26,513 nucleotides of DNA. Origin: CALITV01 sp964415795. GTDB taxonomy: Bacteria > UBP6 > UBA1177 > JAKLFG01. The position numbers and the translations under genes are program-made. This document shows, one piece after another, positions 1 through 7,404 of the stretch (the first letter of the stretch is position 1; every line of letters starts with the position of its first letter). The notes under the pieces were generated by a model. It saw only the letters and a list, made by a program, of their open reading frames with translations. It had not been told where the DNA came from and did not search any database. The stretch is taken from contig CAYQBN010000022.1 of NCBI GenBank assembly GCA_964415795.1, positions 1 through 26,513 of the forward strand, read 5' to 3'.

Positions 1-908
1 TGAGTGCGGGGGGGCTCGGGTGAGGTGCGATTTTCTAAGGTGGGAGCGGCGGGGGTCTCGACGGCTCGGGGGCGATCCTCTCCTTCCCGTCGTTTGGGTG
101 ATCCGTCTCTGCGTGGTGAGGTCTTTGCATCGCTGGGGCTCACCGGAGAAACGAGCGCGTCCAACTGTTCACGAGGAACGGGAAGTATCGCTTCGGCGGG
201 AAGGTCAGGAAAGGACAGACGCATGGCCTCGGGGGAAAGCATGGTGTGGTAGAGCATGTTCACCAGCGGGGCACCGTTCTGGCCCGTTCGAGAAACGGTG
301 TCGAGTACCTCGCCGACCGCCGCGAGCGCCTCGGAAAGATGAATGAGCGTTTGACCGGTCTTCGCTGTATAGCGTTCAGGTTCTACCGAGAGAAGGTAGA
401 AGTTCCCCCGGCGCGTCTTGCGCTCCAAGACATACGCAGACACCGAAAAACGGACATCGGACAGGGGCGTGGCGGGCGAGAGGGTGGTGGCGGCGGCGCG
501 GCGTACCCGCTCCGGCAACCGTTCCTCGATCGCCTTCCGTATGAGCGCGGCGACGGCAGTCGCCTCTTTCATCGGCCCCGCGGGGTCTTCGGTTGCCGAT
601 CGAATGCTGTCGATCGCTCGGAAGGCGAGCGAGACGATATCGGCGTCGGGGGCGATGTCGCCGTTGCGGAGGAAATTGAAGAGATCGGCAAGGGCGGCGG
701 CAACCGTCTCGAGCGGCTCGATGCCGACGAATTCGGCACCTCCGTAGACGGCATGCGCCTCTCGAAAGAGTCGTTCGAGGACCTCGCTTTCGGGGAACCG
801 CTGTTCCTTGATGGCCGATTCGACTTGGACGAGAGCCGCTTCCATCGCAGTGATGTGATCGCGCGACTCCTCGATGAATTCGGGAATGAGATCGGTGAAT
901 TCGTTCAT
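1..908 (-). CDS. HPt-domain (CheA P1-like) protein, C-terminus cut by the left window edge
   Basis: The frame opens with ATG at 908 and stays free of stops to base 3, giving about 302 codons; the C-terminus lies outside the window. Residues 1-130 read like a CheA P1 phosphotransfer domain: a FIEESRDH start, then RLFREAHAVYGGAEF with the candidate phospho-histidine at His52. The Lys of the usual H-x-x-K-G motif is Tyr here. Residues of about 145-235 form an unrecognised domain, and the last 55 visible residues are a Pro/Arg/Ser-rich linker, so more domains probably follow. It starts 24 bp after the cheW stop, with a purine-rich GGGAC/AGG stretch upstream, as the last visible gene of the chemosensory operon. 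It could be a phosphate acceptor or sink for CheA, or an effector; the sequence does not say which. Existence of the gene is fairly sure, its role is not. Confidence 0.8.
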   Translation of the reverse strand, partial: MNEFTDLIPEFIEESRDHITAMEAALVQVESAIKEQRFPESEVLERLFREAHAVYGGAEFVGIEPLETVAAALADLFNFLRNGDIAPDADIVSLAFRAIDSIRSATEDPAGPMKEATAVAALIRKAIEERLPERVRRAAATTLSPATPLSDVRFSVSAYVLERKTRRGNFYLLSVEPERYTAKTGQTLIHLSEALAAVGEVLDTVSRTGQNGAPLVNMLYHTMLSPEAMRLSFPDLPAEAILPVPREQLDALVSPVSPSDAKTSPRRDGSPKRREGEDRPRAVETPAAPTLENRTSPEPPRT

Positions 909-932
909 GTCATGCCTGTCCCGCCGCCCGCC

Positions 933-1442
933 TCATACCGTTGACTCGACCAGATCGATCTCGCGGTCCGACAGCATCCGGTCCATGTCGAGCACGACGA
1001 TGAACTTGCCGTCGGGACGCTTGAGCATGCCCTTGATGAACTCCGCCTTTATCGAGGTCGAGAACTTTGGCGCGGGAAGCATCTCGTTTTTGCTTACTTG
1101 AAGCACATCGGCGACGCCGTCAACGATGATACCCATGATACGGCCGGCGACATCGACGACCATGATGACCGAGAATTTCGTGTAGGGAACGGTCGGGAGG
1201 CCGAATTTCTCTCGCAGATCGAGCACCGGAACGGCGATACCCTTGAGATCGAGGACCCCTTTGATGAACGGGGGGAGCGAAGGAACGCGGGTAAGATCGT
1301 GAAAGGTCGTTATCTCGTGTATCTTGAGAATATCGGTGGCGAAGAGTTCGTCGCCCACCTTGAACGAGATGAACTGAAGCATTTGTTCCCTATTTTCCGC
1401 GGGCGTCTTTTTTCGCGTCGACCGTGCCAGAAGCGGGCTCAT
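933..1442 (-). CDS. cheW: CheW chemotaxis coupling protein
   Basis: This 169-residue protein is a single CheW/SH3-like domain, which in this family docks chemoreceptors to the CheA kinase at the inner face of the membrane. The sequence shows the typical pattern: a FKVGDELFATDILKIHEI opening (after about 22 extra N-terminal residues), FIKGVLDLKGIAVPVLDL in the middle, and IVDGVADVLQV then FIKGMLKRPDGKFIVVLDMD near the end. The start ATG overlaps the cheA stop as ATGA, so translation is probably coupled. The length is normal for CheW, with a slightly long basic N-terminal tail (RSTRKK). No receptor gene is visible, so the receptor it serves must be encoded elsewhere. Confidence 0.95.
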   Translation of the reverse strand: MSPLLARSTRKKTPAENREQMLQFISFKVGDELFATDILKIHEITTFHDLTRVPSLPPFIKGVLDLKGIAVPVLDLREKFGLPTVPYTKFSVIMVVDVAGRIMGIIVDGVADVLQVSKNEMLPAPKFSTSIKAEFIKGMLKRPDGKFIVVLDMDRMLSDREIDLVESTV

Positions 1443-3574
1443 GCGGTCACCTCCTCCGGCGTATGCCGTCTGCCGAACGCAAGATGCTCTATGCCGTGGA
1501 TGTCGAGTATGAGCGAGACGCGACCATCGCCGAGGATGGTCGCCCCTGAAGCGCCCGTGATGCGTTTGAAGTTCGTTTCGAGACTTTTGATGACCGCCTG
1601 ATGTTGTCCGATGACATCGTCGACCATGAGGGCAAGATACCGCGAACTACCCTCGATGATCACCACCACCGCCTCGGACGGATCGGTGACCGCGGCGTTG
1701 AACCCGAGCACCTCGTAGAGTCGGATGAGCGGCAGATATTCGTCGCGGAACGCGATGAGTTCGCCCTTTCCTTCGATGGTCTTGACCGCGCCGGGCGCCG
1801 GCCGTATCGCCTCGACGATGGAGAGAAGCGGAAGGGTAAGTATCTCGTCACCGACGGCTACTCGCATGCCGTCTATGATGGCGAGGGTAAGCGGCAGTTT
1901 GATGCGGAAAAGGGAGCCCACTCCCTTTTCGGAATAGACCTCGATTGCACCGCGCAGGTTTTCGATATTCCGCTTGACGACATCGAGCCCCACGCCGCGT
2001 CCCGACAACTCGGTAACCCGCGTCGCGGTCGAGAACCCGGGCGCGAAGAGGAGATTGTAAAGCTCGTGGTCGGGAGGCTCGGAACCTTTGGGCAGAAGGC
2101 CCATCTGCACGGCTTTCTTTATGATGCGATCCCTGTCGAGGCCGCGTCCGTCGTCCTCGACCTCGACGATGATCTTCCCTTCCTGCTGGTAAGCGCGCAG
2201 CCAGATGCTCCCTTCCGGCGGTTTACCCGCCTTGATCCGTTCGTCGGGCGTTTCGATGCCATGGTCGGCAGCGTTACGGACGAGGTGGAGGAGCGGGTCG
2301 TCTATGAGCTCGATGACCGTTTTGTCGAGTTCGGTCTCGGTGCCGCTCATGTAAAGGCTGATCTTCTTGTCGAGGTCGGTCGCGATGTCGCGAACGATGC
2401 GCTGAAAGCGCCGAAAGGTCGCCTCGATAGGTATCATGCGGACCCGCATCACCTGTTCCTGCACATCGCGGCTGATACGTTCGAGATGGTCGAGCGTGTC
2501 GTTGATGTCGCGGTTGTGGGAGAGTGGTCCCGACTGAACGATCTGCGCCATCCGCGCCACGCCGATGACCATCTCGCCGACAAGATTCACAAGCTTGTCG
2601 AGTTTTCCGGTATCGACGCGCAGGGTCGAGGTCTGGGTAAGCTCCTTCGATCGCTGCTGGCGTCGAAGAACATCGTCGAGAACATGAGAGGGGACCTTCT
2701 TCTTCTCGACGAGAATCTCGCCTGCGCGCTTCTGTTCCCGGATGACCTCTTCGAGCTCCTGAGGTGCCACGATCCCTTCTTCCGCAAGTATCTCCCCCAA
2801 TTTCTTTTCGGCATAACCGAGGTCGACGCCGTCGCGAAAGCGGGAGGAAACATCTTCGATGACGATGGTGTTGTCCTCGCGGACGAAGATGAAGATGTCC
2901 TCTATGGCCGAGAGCGGTTTGGTGGTCTTCAGGACGAGTTCCCACGCGAGGTAGCAGATGTCGGGTTGGAGATGGTCGATCGGCGGAAGAGTGTCGAGAT
3001 CACACCGTATGCGGACGATCTCACCTGCTTCGTGCACCTCGCGGAGAAGGAGAAGGGGATCGACGCCCGAGGCGTAAATGTCGGGCCGAAACTTCATGAC
3101 GATGGAGACATAGCGTTCTTCGGAGAGATCCTTTTCTTTCTCCCTGTTCGCTGTCCCCTTGGCCGCTGGTGTCTCCGGGGAGTTGTCTATGCCATGGTAG
3201 CGTCGGAGCGATTCGGCTGCCCGTCGGGTCTCTTCCTCGAGCTCCTTCGGGACCTCTCCCAACGGCTGTTCGACGAGCCGCTTGATGATGTCGGTCGCCG
3301 AGAGAAGCGACGAAACGAGTTTCTTCGAGATCTTGAGCTCCCCTGCGCGCATACGGGCAAGAATGTTCTCCATCTCGTGGGTGAACTCGGCGAGCAGGGG
3401 GAAGTCCACCATGCCGGCGCTTCCCTTGAGTGTGTGCGCCGACCGAAAGATGCGATTGATGATCTCCGGGTTATTGAGGTCCTTTTCGCATTCGAGGAGA
3501 TCGTTCTCGAGCGCGGCGAGCAGTTCGCGCGATTCCTCTACGAAGATGTGATATAGTCCGTTCTTGCCGATCAT
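1439..3574 (-). CDS. cheA: CheA chemotaxis sensor histidine kinase
   Basis: This 711-residue CheA is complete. The P1 HPt domain covers residues 1-105, with phospho-His47 in RSAHTLKGSAG. A P2-like response-regulator docking domain follows at about 153-242. Residues 256-308 hold two helical repeats (GEILAEEGIVAPQELEE, then GEILVEKKKVPSHVLDD) of the kind also found at the N-terminus of type II secretion ATPases. P3, the dimerisation helices, starts near 316. P4, the ATP-binding domain, has its N box HLVRNAADHGIE (430-441), G1 DDGRGLD (474-480), F box FAPGFS (510-515) and G2 GRGVGLDVV (525-533). P5, CheW-like, runs from about 570 to the end. It phosphorylates the CheY encoded 6 bp upstream. All catalytic motifs are intact, so it should be an active kinase. 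Confidence 0.97.
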   Translation of the reverse strand: MIGKNGLYHIFVEESRELLAALENDLLECEKDLNNPEIINRIFRSAHTLKGSAGMVDFPLLAEFTHEMENILARMRAGELKISKKLVSSLLSATDIIKRLVEQPLGEVPKELEEETRRAAESLRRYHGIDNSPETPAAKGTANREKEKDLSEERYVSIVMKFRPDIYASGVDPLLLLREVHEAGEIVRIRCDLDTLPPIDHLQPDICYLAWELVLKTTKPLSAIEDIFIFVREDNTIVIEDVSSRFRDGVDLGYAEKKLGEILAEEGIVAPQELEEVIREQKRAGEILVEKKKVPSHVLDDVLRRQQRSKELTQTSTLRVDTGKLDKLVNLVGEMVIGVARMAQIVQSGPLSHNRDINDTLDHLERISRDVQEQVMRVRMIPIEATFRRFQRIVRDIATDLDKKISLYMSGTETELDKTVIELIDDPLLHLVRNAADHGIETPDERIKAGKPPEGSIWLRAYQQEGKIIVEVEDDGRGLDRDRIIKKAVQMGLLPKGSEPPDHELYNLLFAPGFSTATRVTELSGRGVGLDVVKRNIENLRGAIEVYSEKGVGSLFRIKLPLTLAIIDGMRVAVGDEILTLPLLSIVEAIRPAPGAVKTIEGKGELIAFRDEYLPLIRLYEVLGFNAAVTDPSEAVVVIIEGSSRYLALMVDDVIGQHQAVIKSLETNFKRITGASGATILGDGRVSLILDIHGIEHLAFGRRHTPEEVTA

Positions 3575-3580
3575 GGGCTC

Positions 3581-3961
3581 CTACCGGACGAACTTCTTGA
3601 CGACCCACAACAACTGTTCCGGTTTGAACGGTTTCACGAGCCACCCAGCGGCTCCCGCGGCCTTGCCTTCCATCTTCTTGGCGTTCTCGGCCTCGGTGGT
3701 GAGCACGAGAATAGGTACATACCGATACTCGCTGTTCTTTACCTCTTTGATGAAGCCGATGCCGTCAAGGTTCGGCATGTTGATGTCGGTGATGATCATG
3801 TCGAGTTTTGTCCCGGCCGCCTGCAGGTCGCGCAGTTTCGCAAGGCCGTCGAGGCCGTCCTTCGCCTGTATCACGGTGTAGTCGGCCTCTGTGAGCACGA
3901 AGTTCACCGATGCGCGCAGGGTGGCCGAATCGTCAACGATCAGGATCGTCTTACTGCCCAT
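3581..3961 (-). CDS. cheY: CheY-like single-domain response regulator
   Basis: This 126-residue protein is a stand-alone receiver domain. The acidic pocket is Asp10-Asp11, the phospho-acceptor is Asp59 (in TDINMPNLDG), the switch Thr is Thr88 (LVLTTEAE), and the conserved Lys is Lys110 (LVKPF). The usual aromatic switch position after the AGAAGWLVKPF strand holds Trp107. There is no output domain, so it acts by binding a partner, classically a flagellar motor or a pilus/gliding regulator; no motility gene is in the window to decide. Its start overlaps the upstream STAS gene by 11 bp, and cheA begins 6 bp after its stop, so the two are co-transcribed and presumably work as a kinase-regulator pair. 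Confidence 0.95.
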   Translation of the reverse strand: MGSKTILIVDDSATLRASVNFVLTEADYTVIQAKDGLDGLAKLRDLQAAGTKLDMIITDINMPNLDGIGFIKEVKNSEYRYVPILVLTTEAENAKKMEGKAAGAAGWLVKPFKPEQLLWVVKKFVR

Positions 3962-4250
3962 GAGATACCCCGTTGAAGAAGTTTGCGAGACCGGTGATCC
4001 GGAGATCCTCGATGAATTCAGAGGGCATGTTACGCCATGCGACGGTCATGTCAGGGTTTCCTTTCATCCAGGCAAGGAACAGCTGTAGGGCCGAACTGTC
4101 CCATGTCTCGATGCCGCGGAGGTCGATGACGATCTCCTTGCGCCGGGCGGAGGAAAGGGTAAGAAGGAAATTCTTGAGAGCCGTCGCCGATCCGACGGTG
4201 AGGTCGCCACCGATGAACGCCTTGTCTCCGGAAAGGCGGAAATTCGCCAT
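3951..4250 (-). CDS. STAS-domain protein (MlaB/CheS-like)
   Basis: This 99-residue protein is one STAS domain. The key loop is DLRGIETWDSSALQLFLAW, with Asp51-Ser52-Ser53 at the position where anti-sigma antagonists carry their phosphorylatable Ser. The sequence is closer in feel to the short, lipid-NTP-binding-like STAS_2/MlaB branch than to SpoIIAA. It lies directly upstream of cheY and overlaps it by 11 bp. In some alphaproteobacteria a small protein (CheS) sits at the same place before cheY1-cheA and helps CheA drain phosphate from CheY; equivalence here is inferred from size and position only. Whether Ser52 or Ser53 is phosphorylated cannot be told. Confidence 0.85.
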   Translation of the reverse strand: MANFRLSGDKAFIGGDLTVGSATALKNFLLTLSSARRKEIVIDLRGIETWDSSALQLFLAWMKGNPDMTVAWRNMPSEFIEDLRITGLANFFNGVSHGQ

Positions 4251-4251
4251 G

Positions 4252-4560
4252 CTATTTCTCGATCGGTATCAGTTTGTCGAGCCGTATCGCTTTAAAAAGG
4301 GTGAATACTTCGTCGTTGATTCCGGCGATATGTATCTCGCCGTTCCGATTGTGGACCTGCTTGTAGAACAGAAGCAGTTTCCCGATGCCGCTCGAGTTGA
4401 TGAAGGTTACCTTGCCGAAATCGAGAGAGATGCGCGAAGGATTGGATGCGAACGCTTTGTCGAGAGCCTCTTGAAACACCGGCCCGCTTTCGTTGTCTAT
4501 TCGTCCGGACAATCGTACTGATACCATGGGACCCTGCCGTTCGATTCCGTAAGAGAGCAT
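4252..4560 (-). CDS. STAS-domain protein (anti-sigma factor antagonist-like)
   Basis: This 102-residue STAS domain is of the SpoIIAA/RsbV type: VRLSGRIDNESGPVFQEAL, then ISLDFGKVTFINSSGIGKLL with the D-F-...-N-S-S-G-I-G loop that carries the phosphorylatable Ser56 (or Ser57). Proteins of this type normally switch a Ser/Thr kinase-anti-sigma factor on or off; no such kinase or PP2C phosphatase is in the window. It is the first gene of the chemosensory operon, preceded by GGAGG at a spacing of 5 bases, and it ends one base before the next STAS gene. The pair of different STAS proteins at the head of a che operon is unusual and suggests a link between the CheA pathway and a partner-switching system, which is inference. 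Confidence 0.88.
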   Translation of the reverse strand: MLSYGIERQGPMVSVRLSGRIDNESGPVFQEALDKAFASNPSRISLDFGKVTFINSSGIGKLLLFYKQVHNRNGEIHIAGINDEVFTLFKAIRLDKLIPIEK

Positions 4561-4613
4561 GACTTCCTCCGTGAGAATGCGCGTGCGTAAACCACAGTAA
4601 AATTGCTGGACGA

Positions 4614-4641
4614 ACTATACCTGAAAGAGGGGGGAGGTCAA
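4614..4641 (-). promoter_or_regulatory. Sigma-70-type promoter of the chemosensory operon
   Basis: On the minus strand TTGACC (4636-4641) is followed after 16 bp by TATAGT (4614-4619). The predicted transcript begins near 4607, about 47 bases before the first STAS start codon. It lies just downstream of the ferredoxin oxidoreductase operon with no terminator visible between, so read-through into the che genes is possible. Confidence 0.75.
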
Positions 4642-4676
4642 ATTTTTCGCGGTGTTTGCAGAGGCAAGGCGGTCCT

Positions 4677-5213
4677 TTAAACGAGGCTCATGCCGAGTTC
4701 GATCGCCTTCTTGTTTATCGGGATCATGTCGTGGTGACGGGGAGGCAGGGTGTCCTTGAGCGCCTCGAGAAGGGTTTCCGGTTTTACGAGGGGGTTCACC
4801 TTGATGAGTGCGCCGAGGGTGATCATATTCATGACCTTCACTTCGTTGAGCACGGTCGAAGCCTTCTCGATGGCCGGAACGCCGTAGACTTTGATATCCT
4901 TACGGGCGGGGGGTTCCTTGATGACCGAGCTCTCCCAAATGAGGATGCCGCCTTTCTTGACCTTCGGCTCGAACTTCTTGAGCGAAGGAAGGTTGAAGAC
5001 GACCACGACATCGTAGGCGTGCACGACCGGCGACGATATCTGCTCATCACTGATGTTCACCATGGCGTAGGCGGTGCCGCCGCGCATCTCGGGGCCATAA
5101 GAGGGCATCCAACTGACCTCCTTCCCCTCTTTCATCGCTGCGTAGGCGAGCAGTTTTCCCATCGAAAGGACCCCTTGGCCGCCGAATCCGGCGAATATCA
5201 TCTCCTGTAACAT
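4677..5213 (-). CDS. 2-oxoacid:ferredoxin oxidoreductase, gamma subunit (Vor/Kor type)
   Basis: This 178-residue protein is the gamma subunit of a 2-oxoacid:ferredoxin oxidoreductase. It shows the family signature GFGGQGVL at residues 9-16 and YGPEMRGGTA near 39-48. The gamma subunit helps complete the CoA-binding and substrate site of the four-subunit enzyme in the cytoplasm. The gene begins 13 bp after the beta subunit stop and has a GGAGG just before its ATG. It is the last gene of the delta-alpha-beta-gamma operon. Length fits the family (about 175-190). Substrate cannot be told from this subunit alone; the alpha subunit points to branched-chain 2-oxoacids. Confidence 0.92.
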   Translation of the reverse strand: MLQEMIFAGFGGQGVLSMGKLLAYAAMKEGKEVSWMPSYGPEMRGGTAYAMVNISDEQISSPVVHAYDVVVVFNLPSLKKFEPKVKKGGILIWESSVIKEPPARKDIKVYGVPAIEKASTVLNEVKVMNMITLGALIKVNPLVKPETLLEALKDTLPPRHHDMIPINKKAIELGMSLV

Positions 5214-5226
5214 GGCCTATTCCTCC

Positions 5227-6000
5227 TTACTGGGGTTTCGCGGTCTCTGCCGCGGTGACATCCTTGAAGACGCCAAGCGGGTAGTAGGCAGTCTGCTGGT
5301 TGGCGATCCAGTCGAGTGACTGCACCGGCGTACATTTCCACCCGGAGGGGCAGTTAGAGGCAAACTCGAGGAAGGTGGTGCCGAGCCCCTGCATCTGTAT
5401 TTCGAAGGCCTTACGAATGGACTTCTTCCCTTTGCGAACATTGGCGGGATTGTTGAGTGAGAGTCGTTCCGCATAGGCGACGCCGGCAAGTTGGCTTACG
5501 AGCTCCGCCATCTTGAGCGGCCAGCCGACCTTCTTCGGATCGCGGCCGTATGGAGATGTCGAGGTCTTCTGGTTCTCGAGCGTCGTGGGCGCCATCTGGC
5601 CACCGGTCATGCCGTAGATACCGTTGTTGACAAAGAAGAAGGTGAATTTCTCGCCGCGGTTGCAGGCATGTATCGTCTCTGCGGTGCCGATGGCGGCGAG
5701 ATCGCCGTCGCCTTGGTAAGAGAAGACGATCTTGTCGGGATGCATCCGCTTGATGCCGGTCGCAAGTGCCGCGGCGCGTCCGTGTGCTGCTTCCTGCATA
5801 TCGATGTCCATGTAATCGTACGCGAAGACCGAGCAACCGACAGGACACACGCCGATGGTCTTGTCCTGAATGCCCATTTCTTCGACGACCTCCATGATGA
5901 GCTTGTGGAGCGTCGAATGGAAACAGCCGGGGCAGTAGTGCATGCGGCGCGGAAGGAGCGTCTTGGGACGCTGATAGACTATCTCGTATCCTTCTCTCAT
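5227..6000 (-). CDS. 2-oxoacid:ferredoxin oxidoreductase, beta (thiamine diphosphate) subunit
   Basis: This 257-residue protein carries the thiamine diphosphate site: GDGD at 97-100 and NNGIYGMTGGQ at 125-135, the GDG(x~25)NN pattern. Cysteines in HYCPGCFHS (23, 26) and VCPVGC (52, 56) are consistent with [4Fe-4S] binding in beta subunits of this family. With the alpha, gamma and delta proteins it decarboxylates a 2-oxoacid, makes the acyl-CoA and passes two electrons to ferredoxin; such enzymes are oxygen-sensitive. The start ATG lies one base after the alpha stop, with a GGAGA ribosome-binding site inside the end of the alpha gene. In naming schemes this is VorA or KorB; I leave the symbol blank because usage differs. 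Confidence 0.93.
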   Translation of the reverse strand: MREGYEIVYQRPKTLLPRRMHYCPGCFHSTLHKLIMEVVEEMGIQDKTIGVCPVGCSVFAYDYMDIDMQEAAHGRAAALATGIKRMHPDKIVFSYQGDGDLAAIGTAETIHACNRGEKFTFFFVNNGIYGMTGGQMAPTTLENQKTSTSPYGRDPKKVGWPLKMAELVSQLAGVAYAERLSLNNPANVRKGKKSIRKAFEIQMQGLGTTFLEFASNCPSGWKCTPVQSLDWIANQQTAYYPLGVFKDVTAAETAKPQ

Positions 6001-6001
6001 C

Positions 6002-7084
6002 TTACTTCTCCTTCATGTGTTTCTTGATGACCTCGAGCACCTCCTCGGCGGTCGGGATGATGCCTCCCTGACGACCGTAGAAGTGAACCGGCTTGCGGCC
6101 GTTGACCGCAAGGCGCACATCCTCGACCATCTGACCGCAACTCATCTCGACCGACATGAAGAACTTGACCGTCGGTTTCGCCGCCAGCTCCTCGAGCTTC
6201 TTGGTCGGATAGGGCCACAGCGTGATGGGACGGACGAGCCCGACCTTGAGTTTCTCTGCTCGCGCAAGGTCGACGACCTTCTTGGTGATGCGGCTCGTGA
6301 CGCCGTAGGCGACGAGTACGATCTCGGCGTCGTCGGCATGATAGGCCTCGAAACGGACCTCTTTGGCCTCGATCTCCCGGTATTTCGCCTGTAGATGGTG
6401 GTTGACCGCTTCCATCTGCTCCGATTGAATGTTGAGCGAAGTTATGATGTTGCGTTCGCGATCGGGTGTCTTGCCCATCGTCGCCCACGGCTTCTCTTTG
6501 CGATAATCGCTCGGCGGACGATAGGGACGCGGTTCGGGAAGCACCACCTTTTCCATCATCTGGCCGATGGCACCGTCGGTAAGAATGAGTGCGGGACCGC
6601 GATACTTGTCAGCAAGATCGAAGGCGAGCACGGTGAGGTCAACCATCTCCTGCACGCTGTTCGGCGCAAGCACGATGTTCCGGTAGTCACCGTGACCACC
6701 GCCTTTCACGGCTTGGAAGTAGTCTCCCTGCGAGGCCTGTATGGTTCCGAGGCCGGGGCCGCCGCGTTGGACATTGGCGAACACCGCCGGGATCTCGGCG
6801 CAGGCGATGTAGGAGATGCCTTCCTGCATCAAAGAGAATCCCGGAGAACTGGTGGTGGTCATCACGCGCGCGCCCGCGCCACCAGCTCCGTAGAGCATGT
6901 TGACCGACGCAACCTCCGACTCGGCTTGGAGAAGGACATACTTGTGTTTCGGCTCCTCGCGGGCGAGGTACTCGACGACCTCCGACTGCGGGGTGATGGG
7001 GTAGCCGAAATAGGCGTGCATACCGGCGCGGATCGCCGCTTCGGCGAGCGCCTCGTTGCCTTTCATGAATTTTAGATCAGCCAC
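6002..7084 (-). CDS. vorB: 3-methyl-2-oxobutanoate (2-ketoisovalerate) ferredoxin oxidoreductase, alpha subunit VorB
   Basis: This 360-residue protein matches what I know of the VorB branch: MKGNEALAEAAIRAG, YFGYPITPQSEVVEYL, the QAESEVASVNMLYGA stretch, TTSSPGFSLMQEGISY, and QRGGPGLGTIQASQGDYFQA. The first half is the pyrimidine-binding domain of the thiamine enzyme, the second the transketolase-C-like domain (from about 245). The likely reaction is 2-oxoisovalerate plus CoA plus oxidised ferredoxin to isobutyryl-CoA plus CO2 plus reduced ferredoxin, part of valine, leucine and isoleucine breakdown, or the reverse. Related 2-oxoglutarate enzymes are the main alternative. The start is GTG, 21 bp after the ferredoxin-subunit stop, with GGAGGA before it; the next Met (residue 7) lies just inside. 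Family sure; substrate about 75%. Confidence 0.9.
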   Translation of the reverse strand: MADLKFMKGNEALAEAAIRAGMHAYFGYPITPQSEVVEYLAREEPKHKYVLLQAESEVASVNMLYGAGGAGARVMTTTSSPGFSLMQEGISYIACAEIPAVFANVQRGGPGLGTIQASQGDYFQAVKGGGHGDYRNIVLAPNSVQEMVDLTVLAFDLADKYRGPALILTDGAIGQMMEKVVLPEPRPYRPPSDYRKEKPWATMGKTPDRERNIITSLNIQSEQMEAVNHHLQAKYREIEAKEVRFEAYHADDAEIVLVAYGVTSRITKKVVDLARAEKLKVGLVRPITLWPYPTKKLEELAAKPTVKFFMSVEMSCGQMVEDVRLAVNGRKPVHFYGRQGGIIPTAEEVLEVIKKHMKEK

Positions 7085-7105
7085 AGCGTTCCTCCATCTA
7101 TGCCG

Positions 7106-7330
7106 TTAGTTCTTCTTACGGTACACCGTGATGGCCGCGTCGGGGCAGATGACCCCGCAATTCGCACAGCCGATGCACTTGTCCGGCTCCTTGAGGTATG
7201 CATAGTGCAGACCGTAGGAGTTGGTGTCGGACATGTTCAGATCGAGACACTTGACGGGGCAGTAATGGACGCAGAGACCACATCCCTTGCACCCTTCGAC
7301 CGAGATCTCGACATAACCTTTTGCCGCCAT
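7106..7330 (-). CDS. 2[4Fe-4S] ferredoxin-like delta subunit of the 2-oxoacid oxidoreductase
   Basis: This 74-residue protein holds two complete CxxCxxCxxxCP motifs, CKGCGLCVHYCP (from residue 14) and CIGCANCGVICP (from about residue 52), so it should bind two [4Fe-4S] clusters. It is the delta subunit that carries electrons from the thiamine site out to free ferredoxin. It is the first gene of the operon, followed after 21 bp by the alpha subunit. The ATG is preceded by GGAGG at six bases. Length is normal for a separate delta subunit. Confidence 0.93.
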   Translation of the reverse strand: MAAKGYVEISVEGCKGCGLCVHYCPVKCLDLNMSDTNSYGLHYAYLKEPDKCIGCANCGVICPDAAITVYRKKN

Positions 7331-7375
7331 TATGACCTCCGACTCAACAACGATAAAAAGACCGGTTACGCGGCA

Positions 7376-7404
7376 ACCCTAGCACGCCGAAAACCAAAAC
7401 GCAA
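7376..7404 (-). promoter_or_regulatory. Possible promoter of the Vor operon
   Basis: On the minus strand TTGCGT (7399-7404), 17 bp, then TAGGGT (7376-7381) preceded by TGC, an extended -10 pattern. The -10 box is poor. An alternative is TTGCCG (7371-7376), 15 bp, TATCGT (7350-7355), which would leave only a very short leader before the GGAGG of the first gene. I cannot choose firmly between them. Confidence 0.35.

Noticed and set aside
246..944. A 232-codon plus-strand frame at the left edge
   Set aside because: It lies antisense to the HPt gene, whose minus-strand frame shows a clear domain and follows cheW in the operon.
1601..3556. A 651-codon open frame on the plus strand opposite cheA
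   Set aside because: It is the antisense shadow of a complete CheA with all kinase motifs; its own translation has no recognisable domain and reflects GC-rich codon use.
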